Below, piece after piece: positions 32,288-41,936 of a stretch of DNA of 64,000 bases. The notes below the pieces were generated by a model. The model worked only from the letters and a program-made list of their open reading frames with translations, did not search any database and was not told where the DNA came from. Both the position numbers and the translations under genes were made by a program. Source of the DNA: an uncultured Polaribacter sp. GTDB taxonomy: Bacteria; Bacteroidota; Bacteroidia; Flavobacteriales; Flavobacteriaceae. The DNA lies in assembly GCF_947495205.1 (NCBI RefSeq), contig NZ_CANLXV010000005.1:186001-250000 (forward strand), given 5' to 3'. Positions within the stretch are counted from its first letter, which is position 1. Each line of letters opens with the position of its first letter.

Positions 32288-34741
32288 TTAATCTAATTTC
32301 TTAGCATTGGTAACTTTTTGTTTTGTTAAAGCAATATCTATAACTTGTTTCATATCTGTTACGTAATGAAAAGTAAGCCCTTTTAAATAGCTTTCTTTAA
32401 TTTCTAAGATGTCCTTTCTATTATCATCACACAGAATTATTTCTTTAATATTTGCTCTTTTAGCTGCTAGTATTTTTTCTTTAATTCCGCCAACTGGTAA
32501 CACTTTACCACGTAGGGTAATTTCGCCAGTCATGGCTAGTTTATTTTTAACTTTGCGTTGAGTAAAAGAGGAAATTAAAGAGGTTAACATGGTAATACCT
32601 GCACTTGGCCCATCTTTTGGTGTTGCACCTTCTGGAACGTGAATATGCACGTTGTAGTTTTCTAAAATTTTTGGTTTAACACCAAACGTTTCTGCGTTTG
32701 CTTTAATATATTCTAGGGCAATTGTTGCAGATTCTTTCATAACTTTACCTAAATTACCTGTAATAGAAAGGTTTCCTTTTCCTTTAGATAAAATAGATTC
32801 TATAAATAGAATATCTCCACCAACACTTGTCCATGCTAAACCTGTAACTACACCTGCAACACCATTATTCTCATATTTATCTCTATTTCTTGGTGTGCCT
32901 AAAATTTCTTCTACTTTTTTGGTAGTTAATGCAATTTCATAAGCTTCTTCTAATGCAATAGATTTTGCGGCAAAACGTACCACTTTTGCAATTTGCTTTT
33001 CTAAACCTCTTACTCCAGATTCTCTTGTATAACCTTCTACAACTGTTTCTATTTGTGCTTTACCTAATTTTAGATCTTTGGTTGTTAAACCGTGTTCTTT
33101 TAATTGTTTAGGCAATAAATGTCTTTTGGCAATTTCTACTTTTTCTTCTAAAGTATAACCTGTAACATTTATAATTTCCATTCTATCTCTTAAAGCCCAG
33201 GGAATTTGACCTAAGTTATTAGCAGTTGCAATAAATAGAATTTTAGATAAATCGTAACCAACTTCTAAATAATTGTCATAAAAAGCTTCGTTTTGTTCTG
33301 GATCTAAAACCTCTAACATTGCAGATGAAGGATCTCCTTGATGACTTTGCCCTAATTTATCAATTTCATCTAAAACAAAAACAGGGTTAGAACTTTCTGC
33401 CTTTTTTAAATTCTGAATTAAACGCCCAGGCATTGCCCCAATATAGGTTTTTCTATGGCCACGAATTTCTGCTTCGTCTCTTAAACCGCCTAAAGACATG
33501 CGCACATATTTTCTACCCAAAGCTTCTGCTACAGATTTTCCTAAAGAAGTTTTACCAACTCCTGGAGGACCGTACAAACAAATTATTGGCGATTTCATAT
33601 CTTTTCTTAACTTTAAAACAGCCAAATGTTCTATAATTCTGTCCTTTACTTTTTCTAGACCAAAGTGATCTCTATCTAGTATTTTTTGACCTCTTTTTAA
33701 ATCGAATTTATCTTCTGTATATTCTCCCCAAGGCAATTCTAGCATTAACTCTAAATAGTTTCTTTGCACGCCAAACTCTGCCATTTGCGGATTCATACGT
33801 TTTAAACGTCCTAATTCTTTCTCAAAAACGGCAGCAACTTCTTTATTCCATTTTTTAGTTTTTCCTTTTAAGCGCATTTCTTCTAACTCTTGGTCATTAG
33901 AAACGCCACCTAATTCTTCTTGTATGGTTTTTAATTGCTGATGCAAATAATATTCTCTTTGTTGCTGATCTAAATCTTCTCTTGTTTTAGATTGAATATC
34001 ATTACGCAACTTTAATTTTTGAAGCTCTTTATTTAAATTTTTCAAGGTTAATAAAGCACGTTCTTTTAAATTATCTTGCTCTAAAATAGTTTGCTTTTTA
34101 GCCACAGGCAAATCCATATTAGAAGATATAAAATTGACTAAAAAAGAATTTGATTTTATATTTTTTAGTGCAAAAGATGCTTCTGATGGTAACATTGGGT
34201 TTTCTTTAATTACCTCTAATGCCTGCTCTTTAACTGCATCTATAATAGCCTCAAACTCTTTTTTATCTGCTATATCTTTATCTTCTACGGCTTCTTTTAC
34301 GGTTGCTTTTAAATATGGAGTATCTTGAATAATTGTATCTATTTCAAAACGTTTTTTACCTTGTATAATAACCGTTGTGTTGCCATCTGGCATTTTTAAG
34401 ACACGTAAAATCTGTGCAACAACACCTGTTGTGTTAATGTCTTTTAAAGTTGGCTCTTCTACCTCTTCATTCTTTTGAGCTACAACCCCAATTACTTTAT
34501 CGCCTTTGTTGGCATCTTTAATTAATTGTATAGATTTATCTCTACCAGCAGTAATAGGTATAACCACACCTGGAAATAAAACGGTGTTTCTTAAAGGTAA
34601 AATTGGTAAGGTTTCTGGTACGCTTTCATTATTAATGATTTCTTCATCTTCTGGAGTCATTAAAGGTATCAACTCAGAATCTTCATTCAACATATTTTGA
34701 AGCGACATATTGTCTAATCTCATTACTTTTGGTTTGCTCAT
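32288..34741 (-). CDS. lon: ATP-dependent Lon protease
   Basis: 817 residues, full length. N-terminal LON substrate domain (from '[20 protein letters not shown]', about 38), central coiled region, AAA+ module with Walker A 'GPPGVGKTS' (about 390) and Walker B '[10 protein letters not shown]' (about 456), and the Ser-Lys protease domain with catalytic Ser in '[10 protein letters not shown]' (about 711) and Lys in '[11 protein letters not shown]' (about 753). Degrades damaged and regulatory proteins in the cytosol. Monocistronic. A TGTCA-TAC-TGACA inverted repeat lies 12 bp upstream of the ATG. Confidence 0.98.
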   Translation of the reverse strand: MSKPKVMRLDNMSLQNMLNEDSELIPLMTPEDEEIINNESVPETLPILPLRNTVLFPGVVIPITAGRDKSIQLIKDANKGDKVIGVVAQKNEEVEEPTLKDINTTGVVAQILRVLKMPDGNTTVIIQGKKRFEIDTIIQDTPYLKATVKEAVEDKDIADKKEFEAIIDAVKEQALEVIKENPMLPSEASFALKNIKSNSFLVNFISSNMDLPVAKKQTILEQDNLKERALLTLKNLNKELQKLKLRNDIQSKTREDLDQQQREYYLHQQLKTIQEELGGVSNDQELEEMRLKGKTKKWNKEVAAVFEKELGRLKRMNPQMAEFGVQRNYLELMLELPWGEYTEDKFDLKRGQKILDRDHFGLEKVKDRIIEHLAVLKLRKDMKSPIICLYGPPGVGKTSLGKSVAEALGRKYVRMSLGGLRDEAEIRGHRKTYIGAMPGRLIQNLKKAESSNPVFVLDEIDKLGQSHQGDPSSAMLEVLDPEQNEAFYDNYLEVGYDLSKILFIATANNLGQIPWALRDRMEIINVTGYTLEEKVEIAKRHLLPKQLKEHGLTTKDLKLGKAQIETVVEGYTRESGVRGLEKQIAKVVRFAAKSIALEEAYEIALTTKKVEEILGTPRNRDKYENNGVAGVVTGLAWTSVGGDILFIESILSKGKGNLSITGNLGKVMKESATIALEYIKANAETFGVKPKILENYNVHIHVPEGATPKDGPSAGITMLTSLISSFTQRKVKNKLAMTGEITLRGKVLPVGGIKEKILAAKRANIKEIILCDDNRKDILEIKESYLKGLTFHYVTDMKQVIDIALTKQKVTNAKKLD

Positions 34742-34753
34742 GTGCTATATATC

Positions 34754-34766
34754 TGTCATACTGACA
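34754..34766. promoter_or_regulatory. Inverted repeat TGTCA-N3-TGACA upstream of lon
   Basis: TGTCATACTGACA lies 12-25 bases before the lon ATG. The same half-sites occur upstream of dnaK. A shared stress-regulator site is possible but rests on these two cases only. Confidence 0.4.
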
Positions 34767-34933
34767 TTGCATTTTAGAAAACTAAAAAACAACGTGTATT
34801 TATTATTTTTAAAGTACTGATAATTAAGTTTATATAAAATAAATTCTCGATTATCAATACTATAAAAACAATTGTTATGCCAAACAAAAAATATATTAAT
34901 CTTAAAACATTATCTTAGAACAAAAAGTATAAA

Positions 34934-35320
34934 ATGAATTTTAATTATTTAATGTTTGCACATTTAATAACAGTTTTACCCTGTGTTTTAATTGGTGCAC
35001 TTTTACTTTTGATAAAAAAAGGAACAAAATTGCATAAGAATATGGGTAAATTATATATGATTTTAATGCTAATTACTGCTTTTATAACCTTATTTATGAA
35101 AGCACAAGTTGGGCCTAAATTTTTAAATCATTTTGGTTGGATTCATCTTTTTAGCGTGCTTACCTTTTACAGCATTCCCACAGCTTTTTTTGCTGCTAGA
35201 AAAGGAGACATAAAAACGCATAAACGAAAAATGATACTGCTTTATTTTGGTGCAATTGTTATTGCTGGCGCATTTACTTTTTATCCTGGTAGATATTTAC
35301 ATTCGTTATTTTTTAATTAA
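34934..35320 (+). CDS. DUF2306 membrane protein
   Basis: 128 residues, about four membrane segments. 'LMFAHLITVLPCVLIGALLLL', 'GTKLHKNMGKLYMILMLITAFITLF', 'HFGWIHLFSVLTFYSI', 'RKGDIKTHKRKMILLYFGAIVIAGAF'. The pattern of His residues beside the helices (LH...G; GWIH; THKR) is typical of the DUF2306 family. Possible redox or heme-related membrane protein, but no function is established. Single gene divergent from lon. Confidence 0.75.
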   Translation: MNFNYLMFAHLITVLPCVLIGALLLLIKKGTKLHKNMGKLYMILMLITAFITLFMKAQVGPKFLNHFGWIHLFSVLTFYSIPTAFFAARKGDIKTHKRKMILLYFGAIVIAGAFTFYPGRYLHSLFFN

Positions 35321-35381
35321 TGATGAAATTTATGATGGTTTAAAATTAAAAAATTAATTGCTAACCATTATTTTTGCCTAG

Positions 35382-36176
35382 ATGAAAAACAATAAGCAAA
35401 CTACAAAAAAGTTACAACGAGCGGTTGCAGAAGCCATTCAACAATTTTCTATGATTGCAAATGGAGATAAAATAATGGTGTGTCTTTCTGGTGGAAAAGA
35501 TAGTTATACGCTGCTAAACATGATGTTACATTTTAAAAAAGTAGCGCCCATTTCTTTTGAAATTATTGCCGTTAATTTAGATCAAAAACAACCTGGATTT
35601 CCTGAACATATTCTACCAAAATATTTAACCAACCTAGGCGTAAATTTTAAAATTATTGAAAAAAATACCTATAAAGTTGTTATGGAAAAAACACCAGAAG
35701 GTAAAACCACCTGTAGTTTGTGCTCTCGTTTAAGAAGAGGAACTTTATATGAGGCTGCAAAAGATTTGGGTTGTAATAAAATTGCATTGGGCCACCATAG
35801 CAATGATATTTTAGAGACTTTTTTACTGAATTTTCTTTTTGCTGGGAAATTAGAAACGATGCCTCCAAAATTTTTAAATGATGCTGGTGATTTAGAAGTT
35901 TTAAGGCCTTTATCTTTTTGTAAAGAAAGTGATATAGAAAACTATTCTGCTGATCAAAAATTTCCTATAATTCCTTGTAACTTATGTGGTTCTCAAGAAA
36001 ATTTACAACGTAAAAAAGTAAAACAAATGATTACTAGTTGGGAAGCTGAAAGACCCAATACCACAGCTGTTATGATGAATGCTTTACAAAATGTATTTCC
36101 ATCTCATTTATTAGATCATAAACTATATGATTTTAAGAAATTGAAAAGTAAAGTAGTAGAAAAAAGTATGTTTTAA
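35382..36176 (+). CDS. ttcA: tRNA 2-thiocytidine synthetase TtcA
   Basis: 264 residues. PP-loop ATP-binding motif 'CLSGGKDSYTLL' (about 34-45) and two pairs of cysteines, 'TCSLCSRLRRG' (about 109-119) and 'PCNLCGSQENLQR' (about 199-211), which hold the Fe-S cluster. 'ALGHHSNDILETFLLNFLFAG' near 136 is the usual TtcA block. Adds sulfur to cytidine 32 of some tRNAs. Family length and motifs are complete. Confidence 0.92.
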   Translation: MKNNKQTTKKLQRAVAEAIQQFSMIANGDKIMVCLSGGKDSYTLLNMMLHFKKVAPISFEIIAVNLDQKQPGFPEHILPKYLTNLGVNFKIIEKNTYKVVMEKTPEGKTTCSLCSRLRRGTLYEAAKDLGCNKIALGHHSNDILETFLLNFLFAGKLETMPPKFLNDAGDLEVLRPLSFCKESDIENYSADQKFPIIPCNLCGSQENLQRKKVKQMITSWEAERPNTTAVMMNALQNVFPSHLLDHKLYDFKKLKSKVVEKSMF

Positions 36177-36193
36177 AAAATTACTTCTAAAAA

Positions 36194-37369
36194 CTAATAG
36201 TTTCTATATTTTGCGGTTTGCTCAAAAACGCTTTCTAAGATGCGTTGTTCTATTGCATCAAAATCTAAATTTCTTCTCTTCTTTACGGCTGTTGCCACTT
36301 CAAAAACTTTATTGGTTTTGTATTCTGTAAAACCTGCTGCACCACCCCAGCTAAAAGAAGGTACAAAGTTTCTAGGAAAACCACTACCAAAAAGATTTGC
36401 GCTAACGCCAATAACGGTTCCTGTATTAAACATAGTATTAATACCACATTTAGAATGATCTCCCATCATTAAACCACAAAACTGTAAACCTGTTTTTGCA
36501 AAACGTTCGGTTTCATAACTCCACAATTTTACTTCAGCATAATTATTTTTTAGATTAGAATTATTAGTATCTGCTCCTAAATTACACCACTCTCCAATTA
36601 CAGAATTCCCTAAATAACCATCGTGTCCTTTACTAGAATAGCCAAAAATTACTGCATTACTTACCTCACCTCCTATTTTAGAAAAAGGACCTACAGTAGT
36701 ATCTTTATAAATTTTTGCACCCATTTTAAGCACTGCATTCTCGCACATTGCAAAAGGACCTCTTACAGCTACGTTCTCCATAACTGTGGCATTTTTACCT
36801 ATATAAATAGGGCCTTCTGTAGCGTTTAAAGTGGCAAATGTAATTTGCGCACCTTCTTCTATAAAAATATTTTCTTTGTTTAAAACTTGTACCGTTTCTG
36901 GAATAGGTTGTGATGTTTTACCTGCCGTAATTAATTTAAAATCTTGTTGAATTGCTTTACCATTAAACGTAAAAATATCCCAAGTGTTTTTTATTTGAAT
37001 TAAATCTTCTTCAAATTCGATTTGCTTGTAATCTTCAAAAATTACTTCTTCTTGTTTATCCGTAGAAAAAAAAGCAACAACATCATCTCCTTTAAAAATC
37101 GCTTCATTTTCAGAAAGATTTTTTATCTTTTCTATTAAAGATTCCGTAGGACAAAAAGAGGCATTAATTAAAATGTTTTCTGCCATTTCTACCATAGGAT
37201 ATTTTTCTTCTAAATACTCTTCTGTTATGGTAGTTGTAGTTAAACCTAAATATTTTTCCCACTTTTCTCTTATCGTTAAAATACCTATTCTAATATCTGC
37301 TACTGGTTTGGTATATGTAAATGGTAAGAGTGCATTTCTAACAGCACCATCAAATAAAATGTAGTTCAT
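36194..37369 (-). CDS. GlmU-family sugar nucleotidyltransferase-like protein
   Basis: 391 residues. The N-terminal half starts 'MNYILFDGAVRNALLPFTYTKPVADIRIGI', the hallmark of the Bacteroidota 'GlmU family protein', a diverged nucleotidyltransferase with 'KPVADIRIG' in place of the usual G-G-x-G-T-R loop. The C-terminal half is a left-handed beta helix with hexapeptide repeats ('AQITFATLNATEGPIYIGKNATV', 'GPFSKIGGEVSN'). Likely acts in UDP-sugar or cell-envelope precursor synthesis, but the weak N-terminal motif leaves the reaction open. Convergent with ttcA, 18 bp apart. Confidence 0.8.
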   Translation of the reverse strand: MNYILFDGAVRNALLPFTYTKPVADIRIGILTIREKWEKYLGLTTTTITEEYLEEKYPMVEMAENILINASFCPTESLIEKIKNLSENEAIFKGDDVVAFFSTDKQEEVIFEDYKQIEFEEDLIQIKNTWDIFTFNGKAIQQDFKLITAGKTSQPIPETVQVLNKENIFIEEGAQITFATLNATEGPIYIGKNATVMENVAVRGPFAMCENAVLKMGAKIYKDTTVGPFSKIGGEVSNAVIFGYSSKGHDGYLGNSVIGEWCNLGADTNNSNLKNNYAEVKLWSYETERFAKTGLQFCGLMMGDHSKCGINTMFNTGTVIGVSANLFGSGFPRNFVPSFSWGGAAGFTEYKTNKVFEVATAVKKRRNLDFDAIEQRILESVFEQTAKYRNY

Positions 37370-37414
37370 TTTGCTTTTTTAAAAACACAAATTTAGTTTA
37401 AAATAGTCATAAAA

Positions 37415-37446
37415 AAAACCGAATGCCAAATGCAATCGGTTTTTAA
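37415..37446 (-). terminator. Terminator after the T9SS-sorted protein gene
   Basis: Stem AAAACCGA/TCGGTTTT with a 13-base loop and flanking A and T runs, between the stop at 37465 and the GlmU-like start. Confidence 0.7.
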
Positions 37447-37464
37447 ACTTGAATTCCTAAAAAA

Positions 37465-38238
37465 TTAATTTTTTATAAACCTTTGTGTTCCTATTTTGTC
37501 TGCAGTAGATACTTTTAAAAGATAAATTCCTTTAGACAAAGAATTTACATTAATACTGTTATTTGCATCAGAAATATTACGTGTTAATGCCAATCTACCT
37601 ACAGCATCATAAAACCCTACTTTAGCATTTTCTGTACCAGTTGGCAATTGTAACGTTATTCTGTCTGTTGCAGGGTTTGGAAAACTACTAAATTCTAAAC
37701 GGTTTGCTTCTGCTATACTTAAAGAAGGTGTTGCAGAATTTGCTGTAACAACTTGATCCTGTCCATCGAAAGCACTTCCGTTTCCATTCGCCGCGTTTAC
37801 TGCTGTATAAAAAGTTACCTTACCTAAATCTGTTGCTGGAGATCTCCATGTAAAAGACCAATCTCCAGAAGAAGATGGTGATGAATGTGTAATTCTGTCG
37901 CCGCTTACTCTAGAACCATTTCCTGCAGTAAATGCACCTACTTTAACATTAGCGTCTGTTTCTGCAACTAACTGAAAACCATGTGTATTAGAAGAAGATG
38001 TTGTGTTTACATTAATAGTATAATCTTTATTTAATTCGTAACCAGTTACAGGTATATCTGATGTAATTTCTACAGAAGCGTCAAAATCCCCTCCACTATG
38101 ACATTGAGCACAAGTATTGCCTCCATCTCCGGGAGATCCAGAACGTCCATCTGTTCTTCCGCCAGAACTTGATATAAGTAAAAAAGCAGATACAGGTATT
38201 GCTAAAAGTAAAAATTTAAAAAAGTAGTTTTTTTTCAT
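37465..38238 (-). CDS. Type IX secretion-sorted protein with choice-of-anchor V domain and CxxCH
   Basis: 257 residues. Signal peptide (KFLLLAIPVSAFLLISSSGG). A short loop holds 'NTCAQCHSGG' (about 43-51), a c-type heme attachment motif at the place typical of the choice-of-anchor V family. The beta-sandwich body runs to about 170. The C terminus (about 180-257) is a type A T9SS sorting domain: 'FSSFPNPATDRITLQLP', 'KVGFYDAVGRLALTRNI', 'LSKGIYLLKVSTADKIGTQRFIKN'. It is therefore likely released to or anchored at the cell surface. Role unknown; a surface heme or a metal-binding structural loop are both possible. Confidence 0.85.
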   Translation of the reverse strand: MKKNYFFKFLLLAIPVSAFLLISSSGGRTDGRSGSPGDGGNTCAQCHSGGDFDASVEITSDIPVTGYELNKDYTINVNTTSSSNTHGFQLVAETDANVKVGAFTAGNGSRVSGDRITHSSPSSSGDWSFTWRSPATDLGKVTFYTAVNAANGNGSAFDGQDQVVTANSATPSLSIAEANRLEFSSFPNPATDRITLQLPTGTENAKVGFYDAVGRLALTRNISDANNSINVNSLSKGIYLLKVSTADKIGTQRFIKN

Positions 38239-38501
38239 AATGATTTAAATTAAAGTGAAATTATTTGAAATTTGTCGATTAACGATTTGAAACTTACACA
38301 AAAACTTTATTTTAAAGGTGTAAACTTTTGTTAAAAAAGCACATAAACTTTAAAACCCTGTGATTGACAGCGACAAAGTAACTATAATTAATAATTTTTA
38401 GAAATAAAAAACTATTGAAAGGGAATATATACCTTTAAAGAGGAGAAATAATTGGTTAAATATTATAAACAAACCTGAAAATAGATTTGTATTTTTGAGC
38501 C

Positions 38502-38885
38502 ATGAAAAAAATTATAGGCGTATTACTTACCACAATACTAATTATAACAGCACTTTATTACTGTTTTATCTATTTTATAACCTATAGTAATGGATTTAGA
38601 TCTGGCGAATTAATAAAAATAAGCAGAAAAGGGGTTTTGGTAAAAACTTGGGAAGGAGAAATAAGTCAAGGTATTTCTGGAGCTCAAACTTTTTCTTTTT
38701 CTGTTGAAGATAAAAATATGGAGGTAATTAAAAAGCTGCAAAAATATCAAGGCAGGTATGTAAAATTATCTTACAAAGAACGTTATAAAACTTTTTTTTG
38801 GTTAGGAGATACCAAATATTTTATAACAGCAGTAACACAAGAACAATCTCCTCATTTTAGAAGTAAAAACCATACAGATGATTAA
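38502..38885 (+). CDS. Membrane-anchored small protein
   Basis: 127 residues: one N-terminal membrane helix (IIGVLLTTILIITALYYCFIYF), then an exported beta-rich domain of about 95 residues ('FRSGELIKISRKGVLVKTWEGEI', 'YVKLSYKERYKTFFWLGDTKYFI'). It resembles flavobacterial proteins sometimes called 6-phosphogluconate dehydrogenase in databases, a label I think is wrong because no Rossmann motif is present. The reading frame overlaps the next gene by 8 bases, so the two are co-translated. Confidence 0.65.
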   Translation: MKKIIGVLLTTILIITALYYCFIYFITYSNGFRSGELIKISRKGVLVKTWEGEISQGISGAQTFSFSVEDKNMEVIKKLQKYQGRYVKLSYKERYKTFFWLGDTKYFITAVTQEQSPHFRSKNHTDD

Positions 38886-39429
38886 AAAGTTTAAATATAT
38901 TAAAGATTCTCAAATAACAATTACAGAACTAATGTTGCCATCTCACTCTAATTTTAGTGGAAAAATTCATGGAGGCCACATTTTAAATTTAATGGATCAA
39001 ATTGCCTTTGCATGCGCGTCTAAACATTCAGAAAACTATTGTGTTACTGCTTCTGTAAACAAGGTAGATTTTTTGAATCCCATTGAGGTTGGTGAATTGG
39101 TTACCATGAAAGCTTCTATAAATTTTACTGGAAGAACATCTATGGTTGTTGGTTTAAGGGTTGAATCTGAAAACATAAGAACAGGAGAAACAAAACATTG
39201 TAATTCTTCTTATTTTACCATGGTTGCTAAAGATGAATTTGGAAAAAGTACGCCTACACCAGGTATTATTTTAACTTCAGAAGCACAAATTAGACGCTTT
39301 ACAAGATCTATTGTAAGACAAAAGGAAGGACGAAACAGAACGTCTAGATTTAATAGCAATGTTTTTAAATCTGAACATTATATGGATTTATTAAAAGATA
39401 GCAATTCTAAAATTGAAATTAATAATTAA
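38878..39429 (+). CDS. Acyl-CoA thioesterase (hotdog fold, YciA/BFIT-like)
   Basis: 183 residues. The hotdog signature 'LMLPSHSNFSGKIHGGHILNLMDQIAFACASKHS' (about 19-52) places the catalytic Asp in 'LMDQIA', and 'VTASVNKVDFLNPIEVGELV' follows. Such enzymes hydrolyse acyl-CoA in the cytosol. The C-terminal about 45 residues (after 'SEAQIRRF') are basic and extended. Overlaps the preceding gene by 8 bases. Confidence 0.88.
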   Translation: MIKKFKYIKDSQITITELMLPSHSNFSGKIHGGHILNLMDQIAFACASKHSENYCVTASVNKVDFLNPIEVGELVTMKASINFTGRTSMVVGLRVESENIRTGETKHCNSSYFTMVAKDEFGKSTPTPGIILTSEAQIRRFTRSIVRQKEGRNRTSRFNSNVFKSEHYMDLLKDSNSKIEINN

Positions 39430-39435
39430 AATATT

Positions 39436-39888
39436 TTAAACACCAAATTGGGTTAAATGATGGTCTAAATGTTTGTAAAAAAGAGTATTCCATTCTTTGG
39501 CTGTTAAAGCTCCAAAAGAATCTGATACTTTGCCCTCAAATTCAGACGTCCCTAATTCTTGAGTTTTAATAAGTGCACCAATTAACCTTTGCTTTTCTTC
39601 TTCGAAAAAACGCTCATCTGTAATTTTAAATTGTGCCGAAGTTTTGCCATTTTTAGAAAATGGTTTTTCAGAAACTACGGCTTTTTTAATAAAAAGTTTT
39701 AAAAATAATTTTACCAATGCATTTGGTTTAGCATGTTTTTGAGTGTAAACCATCTCATAGGGTACGCATAAATGTGCTAACATTTGTTGTACATTCATTT
39801 TACCCCAATTAGGTTTGGTTTCTGCTGTTAAGTTTTCTATTCTGGCAATTACTTCTTTTACAATCTCTTTTTCAAAAATGTTTTTCAT
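39436..39888 (-). CDS. DUF1569 family protein (DinB-like)
   Basis: 150 residues. 'PNWGKMNVQQMLAHLCVPYEMVY' (about 26-48) and 'FYKHLDHHLTQFG' at the C terminus are the two conserved blocks of DUF1569, whose histidines form a metal site in the DinB-like four-helix fold. Substrate unknown; related proteins act as metal-dependent thiol transferases or stress proteins. Ends 6 bp from the thioesterase stop (convergent) and starts 10 bp after the holA stop. Confidence 0.75.
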   Translation of the reverse strand: MKNIFEKEIVKEVIARIENLTAETKPNWGKMNVQQMLAHLCVPYEMVYTQKHAKPNALVKLFLKLFIKKAVVSEKPFSKNGKTSAQFKITDERFFEEEKQRLIGALIKTQELGTSEFEGKVSDSFGALTAKEWNTLFYKHLDHHLTQFGV

Positions 39889-39898
39889 AGCTTTTTTT

Positions 39899-40900
39899 TT
39901 AATGCATCAATTTAAATAATAATTCTTTTAAAACATCTGCTGTAGTATTATTTGCTCCAACTCCTTTACTTTTAACATCTGCCTCTCTAAGAAATGCTAT
40001 ATTTTGCGCCACTTTTCTCATAGGATAATTTCTTGCAGCTACAAAATACTCGTCCACAAAATAAGGGTTTATTCCTAATTTTTTGGCAACAGTGCTTTTA
40101 GATTTATCTTTTAAACCATGAAAAAGTAATAATTGCGTAAAAAAACTATTTAGTAAAGAAATAGTCATTACAATTGGGTTTTTCTTAGGATTTTCTATAA
40201 AGTAGTTGATAATTCTATTTGCGCTAACTATATTTTTTTCACCTACCGCTTTCTTCAATTCAAAATTATTAAAATCTTTAGAAATTCCAATATTTTGCTC
40301 TATATGTAGGTCTGTTATAATGGTCTCTTGGGGCAGAATTAACATTAATTTACTTAATTCGTTAGAGATTTTACTTAAATCTGTCCCTAAAAATTCTAAA
40401 AGCATTTGTGCAGCTTTGGGTTCTATTTTATAGTTTTTACCACTTAAAACTCTACGGATCCAATCTGATACTTGGTAATCTTTTAATTTATTACTTTGGA
40501 AAACAATTCCATTTTTTGCAATAACTTTATGTAACTTTTTACGCTTGTCTAATTTTTTGTATTTGTAATTAAAAACTAAAACAGTTGTAGGTTGTGGGTT
40601 TTCTGCATACGCAACTAATTTTTCTATATTTCTACTTAAATCTTGGGCTTCTTTTACAATAATTACTTGCCTTTCTGCCATCATTGGGTAGCGTTTTGCA
40701 GCAGCCACAATTTCTTCTACAGATACATCTCTACCATACATAATTTGCTGATTAAAGCCTTTATCTGCTTCATCTAAAACATTTTGTTCTATGTAATCAG
40801 AAATTTTATCTATATAATAAGGCTCGTCTCCCACTAAAAAATAAATGGGTTTTAAATTGCCCTTTTTAATATCGCTAACAATTGTTTTTATTTCATTCAT
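39899..40900 (-). CDS. holA: DNA polymerase III subunit delta
   Basis: 333 residues. 'KPIYFLVGDEPYYIDKISDYI' (about 17-37), 'AAAKRYPMMAERQVIIVKEAQDL' (about 66-88), 'LVFNYKYKKLDKRKKLHK' (about 109) and the C-terminal collar region with 'KKLGINPYFVDEYFVAARNY'. Delta opens the beta clamp in the clamp-loader complex. Length agrees with the family. Confidence 0.93.
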   Translation of the reverse strand: MNEIKTIVSDIKKGNLKPIYFLVGDEPYYIDKISDYIEQNVLDEADKGFNQQIMYGRDVSVEEIVAAAKRYPMMAERQVIIVKEAQDLSRNIEKLVAYAENPQPTTVLVFNYKYKKLDKRKKLHKVIAKNGIVFQSNKLKDYQVSDWIRRVLSGKNYKIEPKAAQMLLEFLGTDLSKISNELSKLMLILPQETIITDLHIEQNIGISKDFNNFELKKAVGEKNIVSANRIINYFIENPKKNPIVMTISLLNSFFTQLLLFHGLKDKSKSTVAKKLGINPYFVDEYFVAARNYPMRKVAQNIAFLREADVKSKGVGANNTTADVLKELLFKLMH

Positions 40901-40970
40901 AAATTAAATTGAAAAATGTTTTCAACCAAAAGTGACAGATTTTACTGAAAATAATTGATATTTTTGTGCA

Positions 40971-41414
40971 ATGCAAAAGTTGAATTTACCTTCATTTCAC
41001 TTCAAAATCAAAAATAGCGAAAATAAGACGCTCATTTTTGATATTTTGAGAAAAAAATTCTTGGTTTTAACTCCAGAAGAATGGGTTCGTCAACATTTTG
41101 TTTATTTTTTATTAGAAACTAAAAAATATCCAAAATCTTTAATTGCTTTAGAAAAACAATTCACAATTAATAACCGAAAAAAAAGAACAGATATTTTAAT
41201 ATTTGATAAAAATGGAAAGCATGATATTATTGTAGAATGCAAAGCGCCTTCTATAAAAATAACACAAGATACTTTTGACCAAATTGCGCGTTACAATTTG
41301 GCATTAAAAGCAAATTATTTAATAGTTACCAACGGCTTACAACATTACTATTGCAAAATGGATTTTGAAAATGAGGCTTATATTTTCTTAAGAGAAATAC
41401 CAGATTATAACTGA
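40971..41414 (+). CDS. Stand-alone HsdR N-terminal-type nuclease domain protein
   Basis: 147 residues with the type I restriction HsdR_N (PD-(D/E)xK) fold only: 'EEWVRQHFVYFLLETKKYPKSLI' (about 39-61), 'KRTDILIFDKNGKHDIIVECKAP' (about 74-96; D76, E93 and K95 are the catalytic set), 'DQIARYNLALKANYLIVTNG' (about 104-123). No methylase, specificity subunit or helicase is near, so it is not a restriction system. The gene is commonly found next to holA in flavobacteria, suggesting a DNA repair role. Divergent from holA by 70 bp. Confidence 0.85.
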   Translation: MQKLNLPSFHFKIKNSENKTLIFDILRKKFLVLTPEEWVRQHFVYFLLETKKYPKSLIALEKQFTINNRKKRTDILIFDKNGKHDIIVECKAPSIKITQDTFDQIARYNLALKANYLIVTNGLQHYYCKMDFENEAYIFLREIPDYN

Positions 41415-41415
41415 T

Positions 41416-41931
41416 TTAATCTTTTAAGTACCGTTCTTTTAAGATATTTACATGGTGTTTTTGATGACCAGAAAAAAGATAGCCTAAAGCCCTAACAGAC
41501 ATTTTATTTTCTGATGCCACGCCTATTCTTAACAATGCTTCTTTAGAAAAACTATTATACAATTGTATGGTAGATTTTCTTAGAGTTTGCATTTCTTCTA
41601 ACATCTCTGCAAAGTCTCTATCATTTGCATTATCGTTATTAACAAAAATATCCTGATCAAAACCTGGTAAATTTGTTTTATCGTTTCTAGCAAAACACAA
41701 TGCTCTATAATTAAAAATTCTTTCTGTATCTATAATATGTTGCACCACTTCCTTTATGCTCCACTTGCCTTCCTCGTAACTAAATTCTTGCTTATTTTTT
41801 GGCAAACCTGTTAATAAAGTATCAAATTCGTTTTGAGAGCTTTCTAAATTTTCTACGATAGATTTTTCAACTACAGCGACTAATTTTAAATATTGTTCAA
41901 AATAAGGGGCGTATTCGTTTTTAGGTATCAT
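41416..41931 (-). CDS. DinB family protein
   Basis: 171 residues, four-helix DinB fold. Metal-site histidines are in 'WSIKEVVQHIIDTERIFNYRAL' (about 57-78) and the C-terminal 'LFSGHQKHHVNILKERYL'. Likely a metal-dependent hydrolase or thiol transferase; substrate unknown. Convergent with the nuclease gene (1 bp apart). Confidence 0.88.
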   Translation of the reverse strand: MIPKNEYAPYFEQYLKLVAVVEKSIVENLESSQNEFDTLLTGLPKNKQEFSYEEGKWSIKEVVQHIIDTERIFNYRALCFARNDKTNLPGFDQDIFVNNDNANDRDFAEMLEEMQTLRKSTIQLYNSFSKEALLRIGVASENKMSVRALGYLFSGHQKHHVNILKERYLKD

Positions 41932-41936
41932 ATGAT

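Noticed and set aside
40971..41414. Type I restriction-modification system
   Set aside because: Only the N-terminal nuclease domain is present; there is no helicase part, HsdM or HsdS.
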